Assembly: GCF_900250115.1 (NCBI RefSeq)
Contig: NZ_LT984803.1
Location: forward strand, 2,879,583 to 2,943,582
From: Cupriavidus taiwanensis
GTDB lineage: Bacteria > Pseudomonadota > Gammaproteobacteria > Burkholderiales > Burkholderiaceae
Length of the DNA stretch: 64,000 nt
Reading direction: 5' to 3'
Shown here: one piece after another, positions 22,280 through 30,907 of the stretch
Layout of the letters: every line of letters starts with the position of its first letter
Numbering within the stretch: position 1 is the stretch's first letter
The notes under the pieces: model-generated
Seen by the model: the letters and a program-made list of their open reading frames with translations, nothing else
Databases searched by the model: none
What the model was told of the DNA's origin: nothing
Position numbers and translations under genes: made by a program

Positions 22280-22642
22280 ATGCAACGCATCATGCTCCGC
22301 GCCAAGCTCCACCGCGTCACCGTGACGCAGGCGGACCTCAACTACGAGGGTTCGTGCGGCATCGACCAGGACCTGCTGGACGCCGCCGACATGAAGGAGT
22401 TCGAGAAGATCGAGCTGTACAACGTCAACAACGGCGAGCGCTTCTCCACCTACATCATCAAGGGCGAGCGCGGCAGCGGCGAGATCTCGCTGAACGGCGC
22501 CGCCGCGCGCCGCGCGCACCTGGGCGACCAGCTCATCATCTGCACCTATGCGCCGATGACGGACGAGGAAATCGCCACGTACAAGCCCAAGGTCATCCTG
22601 GTGAACGAGAAGAACGCGATCAAGGAAATCAAGAAGGTCTGA
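22280..22642 (+). CDS. panD: Aspartate 1-decarboxylase
   Basis: PanD makes beta-alanine for pantothenate and coenzyme A. The 120-residue proenzyme has the self-cleavage site Gly24-Ser25 in [10 protein letters not shown], which yields the pyruvoyl cofactor, with catalytic-site residues in [20 protein letters not shown] and [11 protein letters not shown]. It sits inside the transhydrogenase operon, 57 bp after pntAA and about 150 bp before pntAB, all in the same direction. A copy of the dispersed CCCTCTCCC palindrome follows its stop by 9 bp. A link through NADPH demand of pantothenate synthesis is possible but is inference. Confidence 0.96.
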   Translation: MQRIMLRAKLHRVTVTQADLNYEGSCGIDQDLLDAADMKEFEKIELYNVNNGERFSTYIIKGERGSGEISLNGAAARRAHLGDQLIICTYAPMTDEEIATYKPKVILVNEKNAIKEIKKV

Positions 22643-22651
22643 CGCCTTGCC

Positions 22652-22675
22652 CCCTCTCCCGCAAGCGGGAGAGGG
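22652..22675. repeat. Dispersed CCCTCTCCC/GGGAGAGGG palindrome, copy 2
   Basis: CCCTCTCCCGC and GCGGGAGAGGG form a perfect 11-bp palindrome around AA, between panD and pntAB. The same core is present at 19224 and twice at 29702-29818. Being inside an operon, it may affect mRNA stability or partial termination rather than end transcription. Confidence 0.85.
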
Positions 22676-22792
22676 AGTACGCCGCCGGCCATTCAAGAGC
22701 CCGTGTCCGGCCGCGTGCCCCGCCGTAATACTGCAAACAACAATCACAGCAACACGCAGCATCCCGGTTTCAAAGCAACGGAGGAGAAGTCG

Positions 22793-23134
22793 ATGGAGAT
22801 GGTGAACCACACGGTGATCAACCTGATCATCTTCGTGCTGGCGATCTACGTGGGTTACCACGTGGTCTGGACGGTCACGCCGGCCCTGCATACGCCCCTG
22901 ATGGCGGTAACCAACGCGATCTCGGCCATCATCATCGTCGGCGCCATGCTCGCCGCGGGCCTGACCGAAGGCGGCGTCGGGCGCGTGATGGGCACGCTGG
23001 CGGTGGCGCTGGCGGCGGTCAACGTGTTCGGCGGCTTCCTGGTGACCCAGCGCATGCTGGAGATGTTCAAGAAGAAGGAACCGAAGGCCAAGGCGTCCGA
23101 GGCCAAGCCGGCACTGGCCAAGGAGGGCGCGTGA
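22793..23134 (+). CDS. pntAB: NAD(P) transhydrogenase alpha subunit, part 2 (membrane)
   Basis: The 113-residue protein has three transmembrane segments ([49 protein letters not shown]) and a charged C-terminal tail rich in K, E and A. It forms part of the proton channel of transhydrogenase with PntB. A strong GGAGGAGAA site lies at 22780-22788 before the ATG at 22793; an ATG two codons later is also possible. Its stop overlaps the pntB start (TGATG). Confidence 0.93.
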   Translation: MEMVNHTVINLIIFVLAIYVGYHVVWTVTPALHTPLMAVTNAISAIIIVGAMLAAGLTEGGVGRVMGTLAVALAAVNVFGGFLVTQRMLEMFKKKEPKAKASEAKPALAKEGA

Positions 23135-24609
23135 TGGCGGGCCTTGTCAGCATGAACCTCGTCACCCTGCTCTACCTGGTGGCCTCGGTCTGCTTTATCC
23201 AGGCGCTCAAGGGGCTGTCTCACCCGGCCTCGGCGCGCAAGGGCAATGCCTTCGGCATGATCGGCATGGCCATTGCGGTGGTCACCACGCTGGTGCTGAT
23301 CATCAAGCTGAAGAACGAGTTCCTCGCGGCGGGCACGGCCCAGTCGTCGGTGGGCACGGGGCTGGCGCTGATCTTCGCGGCGCTGGTGGTCGGCGGCGGC
23401 ATCGGCGCCTATGTGGCGCGCAAGGTGCAGATGACCAAGATGCCGGAACTGGTCGCGGCGATGCACTCGCTGATCGGCCTGGCGGCGGTGTTCATCGCGG
23501 TGGCCGCGGTGGCCGAGCCCGCCGCCTTCGGCATCAGCCCGGCCGGCTCGCACCTGATCCCGCTGGGCAACCGCATCGAGCTCTTTATCGGCTGCTTCGT
23601 CGGCGCGATCACGTTCTCGGGCTCGGTGATCGCCTTCGGCAAGCTGGCCGGGCGCTACAAGTTCCGCCTGTTCCAGGGCGCGCCGGTGGTGTTCGCCGGC
23701 CAGCACCTGCTGAACCTGGCGCTGGCGGTGGCCATGGTCGGCTTCGGCATCGCCTTCTTCATGACGCAGGAATGGCTGCCGTTCCTGGTGATGCTGGCGA
23801 TCGCCTTCGTGCTGGGCGTGCTGATCATCATCCCGATCGGCGGCGCCGACATGCCGGTGGTGGTGTCGATGCTGAATTCGTACTCGGGCTGGGCCGCGGC
23901 CGGCATCGGCTTCTCGCTGAACAACCCGATGCTGATCATCGCCGGCTCGCTGGTGGGCTCCAGCGGTGCGATCCTCTCGTACATCATGTGCCGCGCGATG
24001 AACCGCTCGTTCTTCAACGTGATCCTGGGCGGCTTCGGCGGCGATGCATCGGCTGGCGCGGCGGCCGGCGCGCAGGCGCAGCGCAACGTCAAGTCGGGTT
24101 CGGCGGATGACGCCGCCTTCCTGATGGGCAACGCCGAGACCGTGATCATCGTGCCCGGCTACGGCCTGGCGGTGGCGCGCGCCCAGCACGCGCTCAAGGA
24201 ACTGACCGAGAAGCTGGCCGAGAAGGGCGTGACCGTAAAGTACGCGATCCACCCGGTGGCGGGCCGCATGCCGGGGCACATGAACGTGCTGCTGGCCGAG
24301 GCCGAGGTGCCGTACGACCAGGTCTTCGAGATGGAAGACATCAACAGCGAGTTCGGCCAGGCCGACGTGGTGCTGGTGCTGGGCGCCAACGACGTGGTCA
24401 ACCCGGCGGCCAAGACCGACCCCAAGTCGCCGATCGCCGGCATGCCGATCCTGGAGGCGTACAAGGCCAAGACCATCATCGTCAACAAGCGCTCGATGGC
24501 GGCCGGCTACGCCGGGCTGGACAACGAGCTGTTCTACATGGACAAGACCATGATGGTGTTCGGCGACGCCAAGAAGGTGGTCGAGGACATGTTCAAGGCG
24601 GTCGACTAA
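23134..24609 (+). CDS. pntB: NAD(P) transhydrogenase beta subunit
   Basis: PntB holds the larger membrane domain and the NADP(H)-binding domain III. The 491-residue protein has about nine membrane helices up to residue 300 (including the conserved GGADMPVVVSMLNSYSGWAA loop). The C-terminal nucleotide fold contains VIIVPGYGLAVARAQHALKE, HPVAGRMPGHMNVLLAEA and NKRSMAAGYAGLDN. Starts at GTG 23131 or ATG 23134 are both possible; I chose the ATG because AGGAGG lies 8 bp before it and it overlaps the pntAB stop. The complex couples NADPH production to proton entry. Confidence 0.95.
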   Translation: MAGLVSMNLVTLLYLVASVCFIQALKGLSHPASARKGNAFGMIGMAIAVVTTLVLIIKLKNEFLAAGTAQSSVGTGLALIFAALVVGGGIGAYVARKVQMTKMPELVAAMHSLIGLAAVFIAVAAVAEPAAFGISPAGSHLIPLGNRIELFIGCFVGAITFSGSVIAFGKLAGRYKFRLFQGAPVVFAGQHLLNLALAVAMVGFGIAFFMTQEWLPFLVMLAIAFVLGVLIIIPIGGADMPVVVSMLNSYSGWAAAGIGFSLNNPMLIIAGSLVGSSGAILSYIMCRAMNRSFFNVILGGFGGDASAGAAAGAQAQRNVKSGSADDAAFLMGNAETVIIVPGYGLAVARAQHALKELTEKLAEKGVTVKYAIHPVAGRMPGHMNVLLAEAEVPYDQVFEMEDINSEFGQADVVLVLGANDVVNPAAKTDPKSPIAGMPILEAYKAKTIIVNKRSMAAGYAGLDNELFYMDKTMMVFGDAKKVVEDMFKAVD

Positions 24610-24759
24610 GGCCCCACAAGGCCAGTCCGCCCGCGCCCGCGCGCCGGGGCCGTTGCCGGTCCTGGCGCGGGCCGCGGTCCTCGCCCGCCGGCCCCGCAGG
24701 AACGGGGGCCGCCCTCCCATCCTTTCCCGCCGCAAGCCGCCTTGGCCGCAAGGCGTGCC

Positions 24760-24787
24760 TTGCAAGGCAGCCGTGGCGCGCTATACT
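24760..24787 (+). promoter_or_regulatory. Sigma-70-type promoter ahead of the orphan response regulator
   Basis: TTGCAA (24760-24765) and TATACT (24782-24787) are 16 bp apart and resemble the -35 and -10 consensus well. Transcription would start near 24794, 60 bp before the response regulator ATG. It implies that this regulator is transcribed separately from the pnt operon. Confidence 0.7.
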
Positions 24788-24854
24788 GGCCTGCGAATAC
24801 GCACGCTGGCTTGCCACTTGCGCCACGCCTGTGCCAACCCCTGCCCGCCGCTCC

Positions 24855-25901
24855 ATGACCTTCAATCCCCACGACAGGAATCTGTCGGTCTTCCATCACC
24901 CGGTCCTGACTGTCCTGGTGGATGACAGCAAGTCCTTCATCGACAGCCTGGCGTTCCAGATGGATGCCGCGCGCGGGGTGATCACCTTCACCGACCCGCG
25001 CGAAGCGTTGCAATGGATCCGCGAAGCCTACGCCACCCGCTTCCCCGGCTTCCTGCCGGTGCGCGTCACCCATGACGACCTGACCTTCCTGACCGAGCGC
25101 CGCACGGTCCAGCTCGACATCGACCGCATCTACCGGCAGATCCACGACGTCAACCGATTCCTGCAGCCCGGCGTGGTGGTGGTCGACTATTCGATGCCGC
25201 AGATGGACGGCCTGGAGTTCTGCCAGGCGCTGCAGGACCTGCCGTGCAAGACCATTCTCCTGACCGGCACCGCCGATGAAAGCATCGCGGTGCAGGGCTT
25301 CAACCACGGGCTGATCGACCGCTATGTGAAAAAGCACGACAGCAATATGGTGGAGCGCCTGGACCAGGAAATCGAAGCCATGCAGCAGGCCTACTTCGCC
25401 ACGCTGTCGCGCACGCTGCGCGAGCTGCTGACGCGGCATTCGTTCTCGTTCCTGTCCGATCCCGCCATGACCGAGCGCGTGCGCCAGCTGACCGCGCGCT
25501 ACGGCTTCGTCGAGTACTACCTGTACCCCAATCCCGCCGGCATCCTGCTGCTGACCGCGCAGGGCCACGCCACGCTGATGGTGATCGAGACCCGCGCCGG
25601 ACTGATGACGCAGGTGGAGTCGGCCGAGGCCTACGACGCCCCCGCCGCGCTGATCGAAGGCCTGCGCGAAGGCCGGCTGGTGCCGTTCTTCTGGCCCGGC
25701 AACGGCATGTACACGCCGGCCTGCGTCGATTGGGAACAATACTGCCTGCCGGCCGAGCGCTGCGACGGCAGGGAAGAATTCTTCTACGCGCTGTTCGACC
25801 TGCCGCGCCACCTGCTGCAGGAGCCGGTGGTCAGCCTGCAGAGCTTCCTGGCGGATTTCAGCCGAAACCCGGAAGCCTTGACGGGGCGCAAGCGCCCCTG
25901 A
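24855..25901 (+). CDS. Orphan response regulator with an enlarged receiver domain
   Basis: This 348-residue protein starts with a receiver-like domain: acidic pair D23/D24 in TVLVDDSKSF, phosphoacceptor D111 in VVVVDYSMPQMDG, T137 in ILLTGTAD and a lysine in RYVKKHDS. In ordinary receivers the phosphoacceptor lies near residue 55; here about 50 extra residues (about 60-105, including RTVQLDIDRIYRQIHDVNRF) sit between the second helix and the third strand. The C-terminal 180 residues match no DNA-binding or enzymatic domain that I recognise. No kinase gene adjoins it. It has its own promoter and a start at ATG 24855; the short frame upstream is not used. Confidence 0.85.
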   Translation: MTFNPHDRNLSVFHHPVLTVLVDDSKSFIDSLAFQMDAARGVITFTDPREALQWIREAYATRFPGFLPVRVTHDDLTFLTERRTVQLDIDRIYRQIHDVNRFLQPGVVVVDYSMPQMDGLEFCQALQDLPCKTILLTGTADESIAVQGFNHGLIDRYVKKHDSNMVERLDQEIEAMQQAYFATLSRTLRELLTRHSFSFLSDPAMTERVRQLTARYGFVEYYLYPNPAGILLLTAQGHATLMVIETRAGLMTQVESAEAYDAPAALIEGLREGRLVPFFWPGNGMYTPACVDWEQYCLPAERCDGREEFFYALFDLPRHLLQEPVVSLQSFLADFSRNPEALTGRKRP

Positions 25902-25928
25902 CGCCACCAGACCGGCGGCTGGGCCGGA

Positions 25929-27182
25929 TCAGTCCGCCTGCGGCGCCCGGTTGGCGCCGCGCACCATGTCGAAACGGAACAGCCGGCACTCGATATTGCC
26001 GTTATAGAGCGGCGTGCGGCGCGATTCCTTCAGCCGCAGCCGGCGCGGAAAGCCCAGGTCGCCGGTGAACACCCACGCCTGCCAGCCCGCGAAGTGCTGC
26101 TTCAGGGTGGTGGCAAAGGCGCTGGCGAACTGGTTGGCGGCGGCCTCTTCCACCTCGTCGCGCGGCGCTTCCTCCTCCGGCGCGCGGCGCTGCCCGCGCA
26201 CCGCAATGCGCTCGCCGTACGGCGGATTCATCAGCAGCAGTCCCGGCTCGTCAAAGGGCGGCTGCACGAAACGCGCGTCCACCTGCTTGGTGCGCGCCTC
26301 GCCCGGCAGGCCGGCGCGCTCCCAGTTGGCGCGCGTGATCGCCAGCATGTCGATGGAGATGTCCGAGCCGACCACCTGCAGTTCATCGGCCGAGGCCAGC
26401 ATGCGGGCGCGCTGCGCGTCCGACTTCAGCTTCTGCCAGGCTTTGGTGTCCATGCCCTTGAGCCATTCGAAGGCAAAGCTGCGGCTGCCACCCGGCGCGA
26501 TGCCCAGCGCCACCTGCGCGGCCTCGACCAGGAAGGTGCCGCTGCCGCACATCGGGTCGTAGAAGGGCCGGAACGTCTGGCCCGGCACCCAGCCCGCCAG
26601 ACGCAGGATCCCGGCCGCGAGGTTTTCCTTCAGCGGCGCCTCGCCCTTCTCGGTGCGCCAGCCGCGCTTGAACAGCGGCTCGCCGGTGGTGTCGAGATAC
26701 AGCGTGCAGTCGCGCTCGGTCAGGTGGGCGTAGATGCGGACATCCGGGCTGACCGTGTCGACGCTGGGCCGTGCCCCCAAGCGCTCGCGCATGGCATCGC
26801 AGACGCCGTCCTTGACCCGCAGCGCGGTGAAATTCAGGCTGCGCAGCGGCGACTTGTGCGCCGTAATATCCACGCGCAGCGATTCGTCGGGCGAGAACCA
26901 TTGCTCCCAGCGCACGCCGCGCGCCAGCGCATAGATGTCGTCCTCGTGCCGGTAGCCGCGCGCGGCCACGCGCATCAGCACCCGGCTGGCAATGCGCGAA
27001 TGCAGGTTGACCGCATAGGCGGCGGCCATCTCGCCCGAGAAATTGACGCCGCCCGGCACTTCCTGGTGCACCGCGAACGGCGCCAGCGCGGCCATGCCCG
27101 GCATCGCGGCGATCTCGCGCAGCTCTTCGGCGAGCGCGCTCTCCAGGCCGCGCGGGCAAGGGGCAAAGAAGGCTTGGGTCAT
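25929..27182 (-). CDS. THUMP-domain 23S rRNA guanine-N2 methyltransferase (RlmL-like)
   Basis: The 417-residue protein has an N-terminal THUMP region (about 50-160, ALRVKDGVCDAMRERLG) and a Rossmann methyltransferase domain with FYDPMCGSGTFLVEAA and the N6/N2-methyltransferase motif LLMNPPYGERI. It resembles the N-terminal half of E. coli RlmL, which methylates guanine 2445 of 23S rRNA, without the fused RlmK half. The ATG at 27182 (MTQAFFAPCPRGLESAL) is preferred to one 7 codons earlier. An AGGAA site lies 9-13 bp before it. It is convergent with the response regulator and leads the leftward hemJ-proA-type cluster only by strand. Confidence 0.9.
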   Translation of the reverse strand: MTQAFFAPCPRGLESALAEELREIAAMPGMAALAPFAVHQEVPGGVNFSGEMAAAYAVNLHSRIASRVLMRVAARGYRHEDDIYALARGVRWEQWFSPDESLRVDITAHKSPLRSLNFTALRVKDGVCDAMRERLGARPSVDTVSPDVRIYAHLTERDCTLYLDTTGEPLFKRGWRTEKGEAPLKENLAAGILRLAGWVPGQTFRPFYDPMCGSGTFLVEAAQVALGIAPGGSRSFAFEWLKGMDTKAWQKLKSDAQRARMLASADELQVVGSDISIDMLAITRANWERAGLPGEARTKQVDARFVQPPFDEPGLLLMNPPYGERIAVRGQRRAPEEEAPRDEVEEAAANQFASAFATTLKQHFAGWQAWVFTGDLGFPRRLRLKESRRTPLYNGNIECRLFRFDMVRGANRAPQAD

Positions 27183-27245
27183 GAGAGGGATTCCTGCAAA
27201 CAAAAACGTCCGCCGTGGCGGACGGGGAAGTATCGGTAGCTTAGG

Positions 27246-27851
27246 TCAAGCCGCTGCCAGGGCGCGGTCGAGAAAATCAAGGCGGTCCTGGCCCCAGAAC
27301 GGCTCGCCGTCGAACACGTACCACGGCGCGCCGAACACGCCGGCCGAGATCGCGTCCTGCGTGTTCTGCGCGTAGGCGGCCTGCACCGACTGGGCCTCGC
27401 TCGCCTTGACCAGGCCGGCGCCATCCAGGCCGGCCTCGTCGGCGATCTGCGCCAGCGTGGCGGCATCGGCGATATTGCGCTGCTGTGCCCACACCGCCGC
27501 GCCGATCGCGCCGGTCAGCGCCATCGCGCGCGCGGTGCCGTGCGCGAGCTGCGCGGCAATGATCAGCTTGCTGGCGGCATCGCCCGACACCGGAAAGAAC
27601 GTCGGTTGCAGGTTCAGCGGCAGGTTCAGGAACTCGCTCCAGCGCCTGAGTTCGACCAGGCGATACGCCTGCCGCTGTGGCGGGCGCTGCGCCAGCGGCA
27701 GACCGCCGGAAACCGAGAACACCTTGCCCAGGTCGCACGGTTTCAGGTTCACCTGCGCGCCATGGCGCGCGGCGATGGCGCTGAACCGGGCATGGCCCAT
27801 GTAGACGTACGGCGATTGCGGCGTAAGGTAGTAGTCGACCAGCTTGCTCAT
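27246..27851 (-). CDS. 2-hydroxychromene-2-carboxylate isomerase family protein (DsbA-like fold)
   Basis: The 201-residue protein has the thioredoxin/DsbA-like fold of the kappa-class GST / 2-hydroxychromene-2-carboxylate isomerase family: an N-terminal DYYLTPQSPYVYMGHARF with serine in place of a CXXC pair, and GVFGAPWYVFDGEPFWGQDRLDFL near the end (cis-proline in GAPW). Family members isomerise a glutathione-dependent intermediate of naphthalene breakdown, but many chromosomal copies have unknown substrates; no aromatic-degradation genes adjoin this one. It lies between the rRNA methyltransferase and hemJ. Confidence 0.85.
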   Translation of the reverse strand: MSKLVDYYLTPQSPYVYMGHARFSAIAARHGAQVNLKPCDLGKVFSVSGGLPLAQRPPQRQAYRLVELRRWSEFLNLPLNLQPTFFPVSGDAASKLIIAAQLAHGTARAMALTGAIGAAVWAQQRNIADAATLAQIADEAGLDGAGLVKASEAQSVQAAYAQNTQDAISAGVFGAPWYVFDGEPFWGQDRLDFLDRALAAA

Positions 27852-27897
27852 CTCGGTTCTCGCGACGGAATAGGCAGCAATGTAAAGGCGGCCAGCC

Positions 27898-28320
27898 TCA
27901 GAACGGCTTGACCACGACCAGGATCACCACCGCCAGCAGCACCAGCACCGGCAGCTCGTTGAACCAGCGATAGAACTTGTGCGAGCGCGCGTTGCGCCCC
28001 GCCTCGAACTTGCGCAGCAGCACGCCGCAGCCGTGGTGGTAGCCGATCAGCACCAGCACCAGCGCCAGCTTGGCGTGCATCCAGCCTTGCCCGGCACCGC
28101 GGCCGATGCCGTAGCCCAGGTACAGCCACAACCCGAACACCAGCGCCGGCACCGCCAGCATGGTCATGAAGCGGAACAGCTTGCGCGCCATCAGCAGCAG
28201 GCGCTGCGTGCTGGCGGCATCGGTCTCCATCGCCAGGTTGACAAAGATGCGCGGCAGGTAGAACAGGCCGGCGAACCACGAAACGACGAAGACGATATGC
28301 AGCGCTTTGACCCAGAGCAT
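27898..28320 (-). CDS. hemJ: Protoporphyrinogen IX oxidase HemJ family (membrane)
   Basis: This 140-residue membrane protein has four transmembrane segments and matches the HemJ family (UPF0093/CopD-like), which oxidises protoporphyrinogen IX in heme synthesis. Landmarks are the N-terminal LWVKALHIVFVVSWFAGLFY with the conserved histidine, RKLFRFMTMLAVPALVFG, and HAKLALVLVLIGYHHGCG, followed by RWFNELPVLVLLAVV at the end. It lies 61 bp from the proA stop on the same strand, so may be transcribed with it. Confidence 0.88.
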   Translation of the reverse strand: MLWVKALHIVFVVSWFAGLFYLPRIFVNLAMETDAASTQRLLLMARKLFRFMTMLAVPALVFGLWLYLGYGIGRGAGQGWMHAKLALVLVLIGYHHGCGVLLRKFEAGRNARSHKFYRWFNELPVLVLLAVVILVVVKPF

Positions 28321-28381
28321 CGGCGGACAGACGTTGGCTTGCGGTGGTTATTGTTGTTGGCGGGCCGGCTTCAGGGCCGCG

Positions 28382-29662
28382 TCAGGTCCGGATCTCGCCG
28401 TGCCCGAACACCACGTACTTGAGCGAGGTCAGCCCCTCCAGCCCCACCGGCCCGCGCGCATGCAATTTGTCGTTGGAGATGCCGATTTCCGCGCCCAGGC
28501 CGTACTCGAAGCCATCGGCGAAGCGGGTCGAGGCATTGATCATCACGCTGGCCGAATCGACCTCGCGGATAAAGCGCATGCCCGCCGAGTAGTTCTCGGT
28601 GATGATCGAATCGGTATGGTGCGAGCCGTATTCGTTGATATGCGCGATCGCTTCATCCAGGCCGGCAACGGTCTTGATGGCCAGGATCGGCGCCAGGTAT
28701 TCCAGGCGCCAGTCTTCCTCGCTGGCATCCACCAGGCCGCTGAAGCCCGCCGCTTCGAGCGTGGCGCGGGTGGCCGGGCACACGCGCAGCTCGACGCGCT
28801 TCTGCTGGTAGACGCGGCACAGCGGCGGCAGCGCTGCGGCGGCGATGTGCTGCGACACCAGCAGCGTCTCCATGGTGTTGCAGGGCGCATAGCGCTGGGT
28901 CTTGGCGTTGTCGCAGACGCGCACGGCCTTGTCCAGGTCGGCCTCGGCGTCGATATAGACGTGGCAGATGCCGTCCAGGTGCTTGATCATCGGCACGCGC
29001 GCTTCTTCCATCAGGCGCGCGATCAGGCTCTTGCCGCCGCGCGGCACGATTACGTCGACGTACCCGGTCATGGTGATCAGCCGGCCGACCGCGGCGCGGT
29101 CGGTGGTCTCGATCACCTGCACCGCCTCGGACGGCAGCCCGGCCGCTGACAAGCCCTCGGCCACCAGCTTGGCCAGCGCGGTGTTGGATTCGATCGCTTC
29201 GGACCCGCCGCGCAGGATGGTGGCGTTGCCCGACTTCAGGCACAGCGCCGCGGCATCGATGGTCACGTTGGGGCGCGACTCGTAGATGATGCCGATCACG
29301 CCCAGCGGCACGCGCATCTGGCCCACCTGGATCCCGGTCGGGCGGAACTTCATGTTCGAGATCTCGCCGATCGGGTCGGCCAGCGCGGCGATCTGCTCCA
29401 GGCCCGCGGCCATGGTGGCGATGGCCTTGTCCGACAGCGTCAGGCGGTCGACGAAGGCGGCGTCCTGGCCGTTGGCGCGGGCGCGCTCCACGTCGCGCGC
29501 GTTGACGGCCTTGAGCTTGTCGGCATCACGGCGGATGGCGGCGGCAATGGTCAGCAGCGCCTGGTTCTTGTCGGCGGTGGAGGCACGCGCCATTGCGCGC
29601 GACGCCGCGCGGGCCTGGCGGCCGACGCGGTCCATGTATTGGTTGAGGTCGAGCTCGGTCAT
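28382..29662 (-). CDS. proA: Gamma-glutamyl phosphate reductase
   Basis: ProA reduces gamma-glutamyl phosphate to glutamate semialdehyde with NADPH, the second step of proline synthesis. The 426-residue protein has the expected aldehyde dehydrogenase-like features: [33 protein letters not shown], the catalytic cysteine in [13 protein letters not shown], and [19 protein letters not shown]. It follows holA in the leftward cluster but is separated by 179 bp that holds the complex double palindrome at 29702-29818. proB is not in the window. Confidence 0.96.
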   Translation of the reverse strand: MTELDLNQYMDRVGRQARAASRAMARASTADKNQALLTIAAAIRRDADKLKAVNARDVERARANGQDAAFVDRLTLSDKAIATMAAGLEQIAALADPIGEISNMKFRPTGIQVGQMRVPLGVIGIIYESRPNVTIDAAALCLKSGNATILRGGSEAIESNTALAKLVAEGLSAAGLPSEAVQVIETTDRAAVGRLITMTGYVDVIVPRGGKSLIARLMEEARVPMIKHLDGICHVYIDAEADLDKAVRVCDNAKTQRYAPCNTMETLLVSQHIAAAALPPLCRVYQQKRVELRVCPATRATLEAAGFSGLVDASEEDWRLEYLAPILAIKTVAGLDEAIAHINEYGSHHTDSIITENYSAGMRFIREVDSASVMINASTRFADGFEYGLGAEIGISNDKLHARGPVGLEGLTSLKYVVFGHGEIRT

Positions 29663-29701
29663 GTCAGTGGCCGGGGGGAAGGCCGTCTATGTGTGTTCCT
29701 T

Positions 29702-29818
29702 CCCTCTCCCGCGCGCGGGAGAGGGGTTGGGGGAGAGGGCCGGAGCATCTCGCGGCGAGATCGCCCGAGCCACCGCCTGCCCTCTCCCCCGGCCCCTCTC
29801 CCGCGGGCGGGAGAGGGG
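29702..29818. repeat. Two CCCTCTCCCGC palindromes forming a nested inverted repeat
   Basis: Between proA and holA lie two copies of the palindrome (29702-29725, perfect; 29793-29818, near-perfect). Between them, GGGGGAGAGGGC at 29729-29740 is complementary to GCCCTCTCCCCC at 29779-29790. The element can fold either as two small hairpins or as one long hairpin. The same core occurs singly at 19224 and 22652. It looks like a BIME/REP-type composite repeat rather than a gene. Confidence 0.85.
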
Positions 29819-29841
29819 AGCAAACCTTCGGGACGCGAACG

Positions 29842-30900
29842 CTAGCGCGCAACCATCAGCGCCAGCTGCTGCAAGCCGTCCCACGGCTCGGCCGGCAGCG
29901 GCGCGGCGCCTGGCGGCGGCAGGTCCTGCAGGCCCTTGACCTGGCGGTCCAGCCGCGCGGCCAGCGCCAGGGCTGCTTCCAGCCGGGCCTGCGACAGGCG
30001 CTGCGCGGCCTGCGGCACCAGCCGCTCGCGCGGGCCCCAGACGCGCAGTTCGCGCATCAGCACGCCCGCCGGCTTGCCGGCCGCGAGCCCTTGCCGGACC
30101 TTGGATAATACGCGAATTTCCTCGGTCAGCGCCCACAGCACCAGCACCGTGGCCTCGCCCTCGCCGCGCAGCCCTTCGAGCATGCGCACCAGCCGCGGCA
30201 CGTCGCCCGAGAGCATCGATTCCGACAGCTTGAACACGTCGTAGCGGGCCACGTTCAGCACCGCGTCGTGGACCTGGTCGAAACTCACTTCGCCGGGCGG
30301 GTACAGCAGGCCCAGCTTCTGGATTTCCTGGTGCGCCGCCAGCAGGTTGCCCTCGACCTTGTCGGCGATGAATTGCAGCGCACGCCGGCCCGGCTCTCCG
30401 CCCTGCACGTGCTGCTGCTGCAGCGCCAGCCGCTCGCCGACCCAAGCCGGCAAGCGGGTGCGGTCCACGGTGTCGACCTTGATCGACACGCCGGCGCCTT
30501 CCAGCGCCTGGAACCACGCCGACTTGGACGCGGCAAAATCCAGCCGCGGCAGCGTCACCAGCATCACCACGTCGGGCGACGGCTGCGCGGCCACGGCGCG
30601 CAGCGCCTCGCCGCCGTCCTTGCCGGGCTTGCCCGAGGGAATGCGCAACTCGACGATCTTGCGGTCGCCGAACAGCGACATCGACTGCTGCGCCTCGACC
30701 AGCCGGCCCCAGTGGAAGCCGCGTTCGGCCACCAGCACCTCGCGTTCGGTAAACCCCGCTTCGCGCGCCGCCGCGCGCAGGCGGTCGACCGCCTCCAGCA
30801 CCAGCAGGTGCTCGTCGCCGTGCACCACATACAGCGGCGCCAGGCCCTTGGCCTTCGCCTGCTTCAGGTGCGCGTCGAGCCCGTCGAGCTTGAGTTGCAT
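29842..30900 (-). CDS. holA: DNA polymerase III delta subunit
   Basis: HolA is the clamp-loader wrench that opens the beta sliding clamp. The 352-residue protein shows the family pattern: PLYVVHGDEHLLVLEAVDRLR near the start, RKIVELRIPSGKPGKDGGEAL, and the AFQ-like C-terminal collar (LWALTEEIRVLSK, WGPRERLVPQAAQRL). It lies 7 bp after lptE on the same strand, the universal lptE-holA arrangement, and both follow leuS. The protein is somewhat divergent, as HolA usually is, but length and context make the call safe. Confidence 0.95.
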   Translation of the reverse strand: MQLKLDGLDAHLKQAKAKGLAPLYVVHGDEHLLVLEAVDRLRAAAREAGFTEREVLVAERGFHWGRLVEAQQSMSLFGDRKIVELRIPSGKPGKDGGEALRAVAAQPSPDVVMLVTLPRLDFAASKSAWFQALEGAGVSIKVDTVDRTRLPAWVGERLALQQQHVQGGEPGRRALQFIADKVEGNLLAAHQEIQKLGLLYPPGEVSFDQVHDAVLNVARYDVFKLSESMLSGDVPRLVRMLEGLRGEGEATVLVLWALTEEIRVLSKVRQGLAAGKPAGVLMRELRVWGPRERLVPQAAQRLSQARLEAALALAARLDRQVKGLQDLPPPGAAPLPAEPWDGLQQLALMVAR

Positions 30901-30907
30901 GCGCGCG

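Noticed and set aside
29699..29822. CRISPR-like repetition of CCCTCTCCC units
   Set aside because: There are only two units, they are palindromic, and no spacers or cas genes are present; it fits a REP-like repeat.
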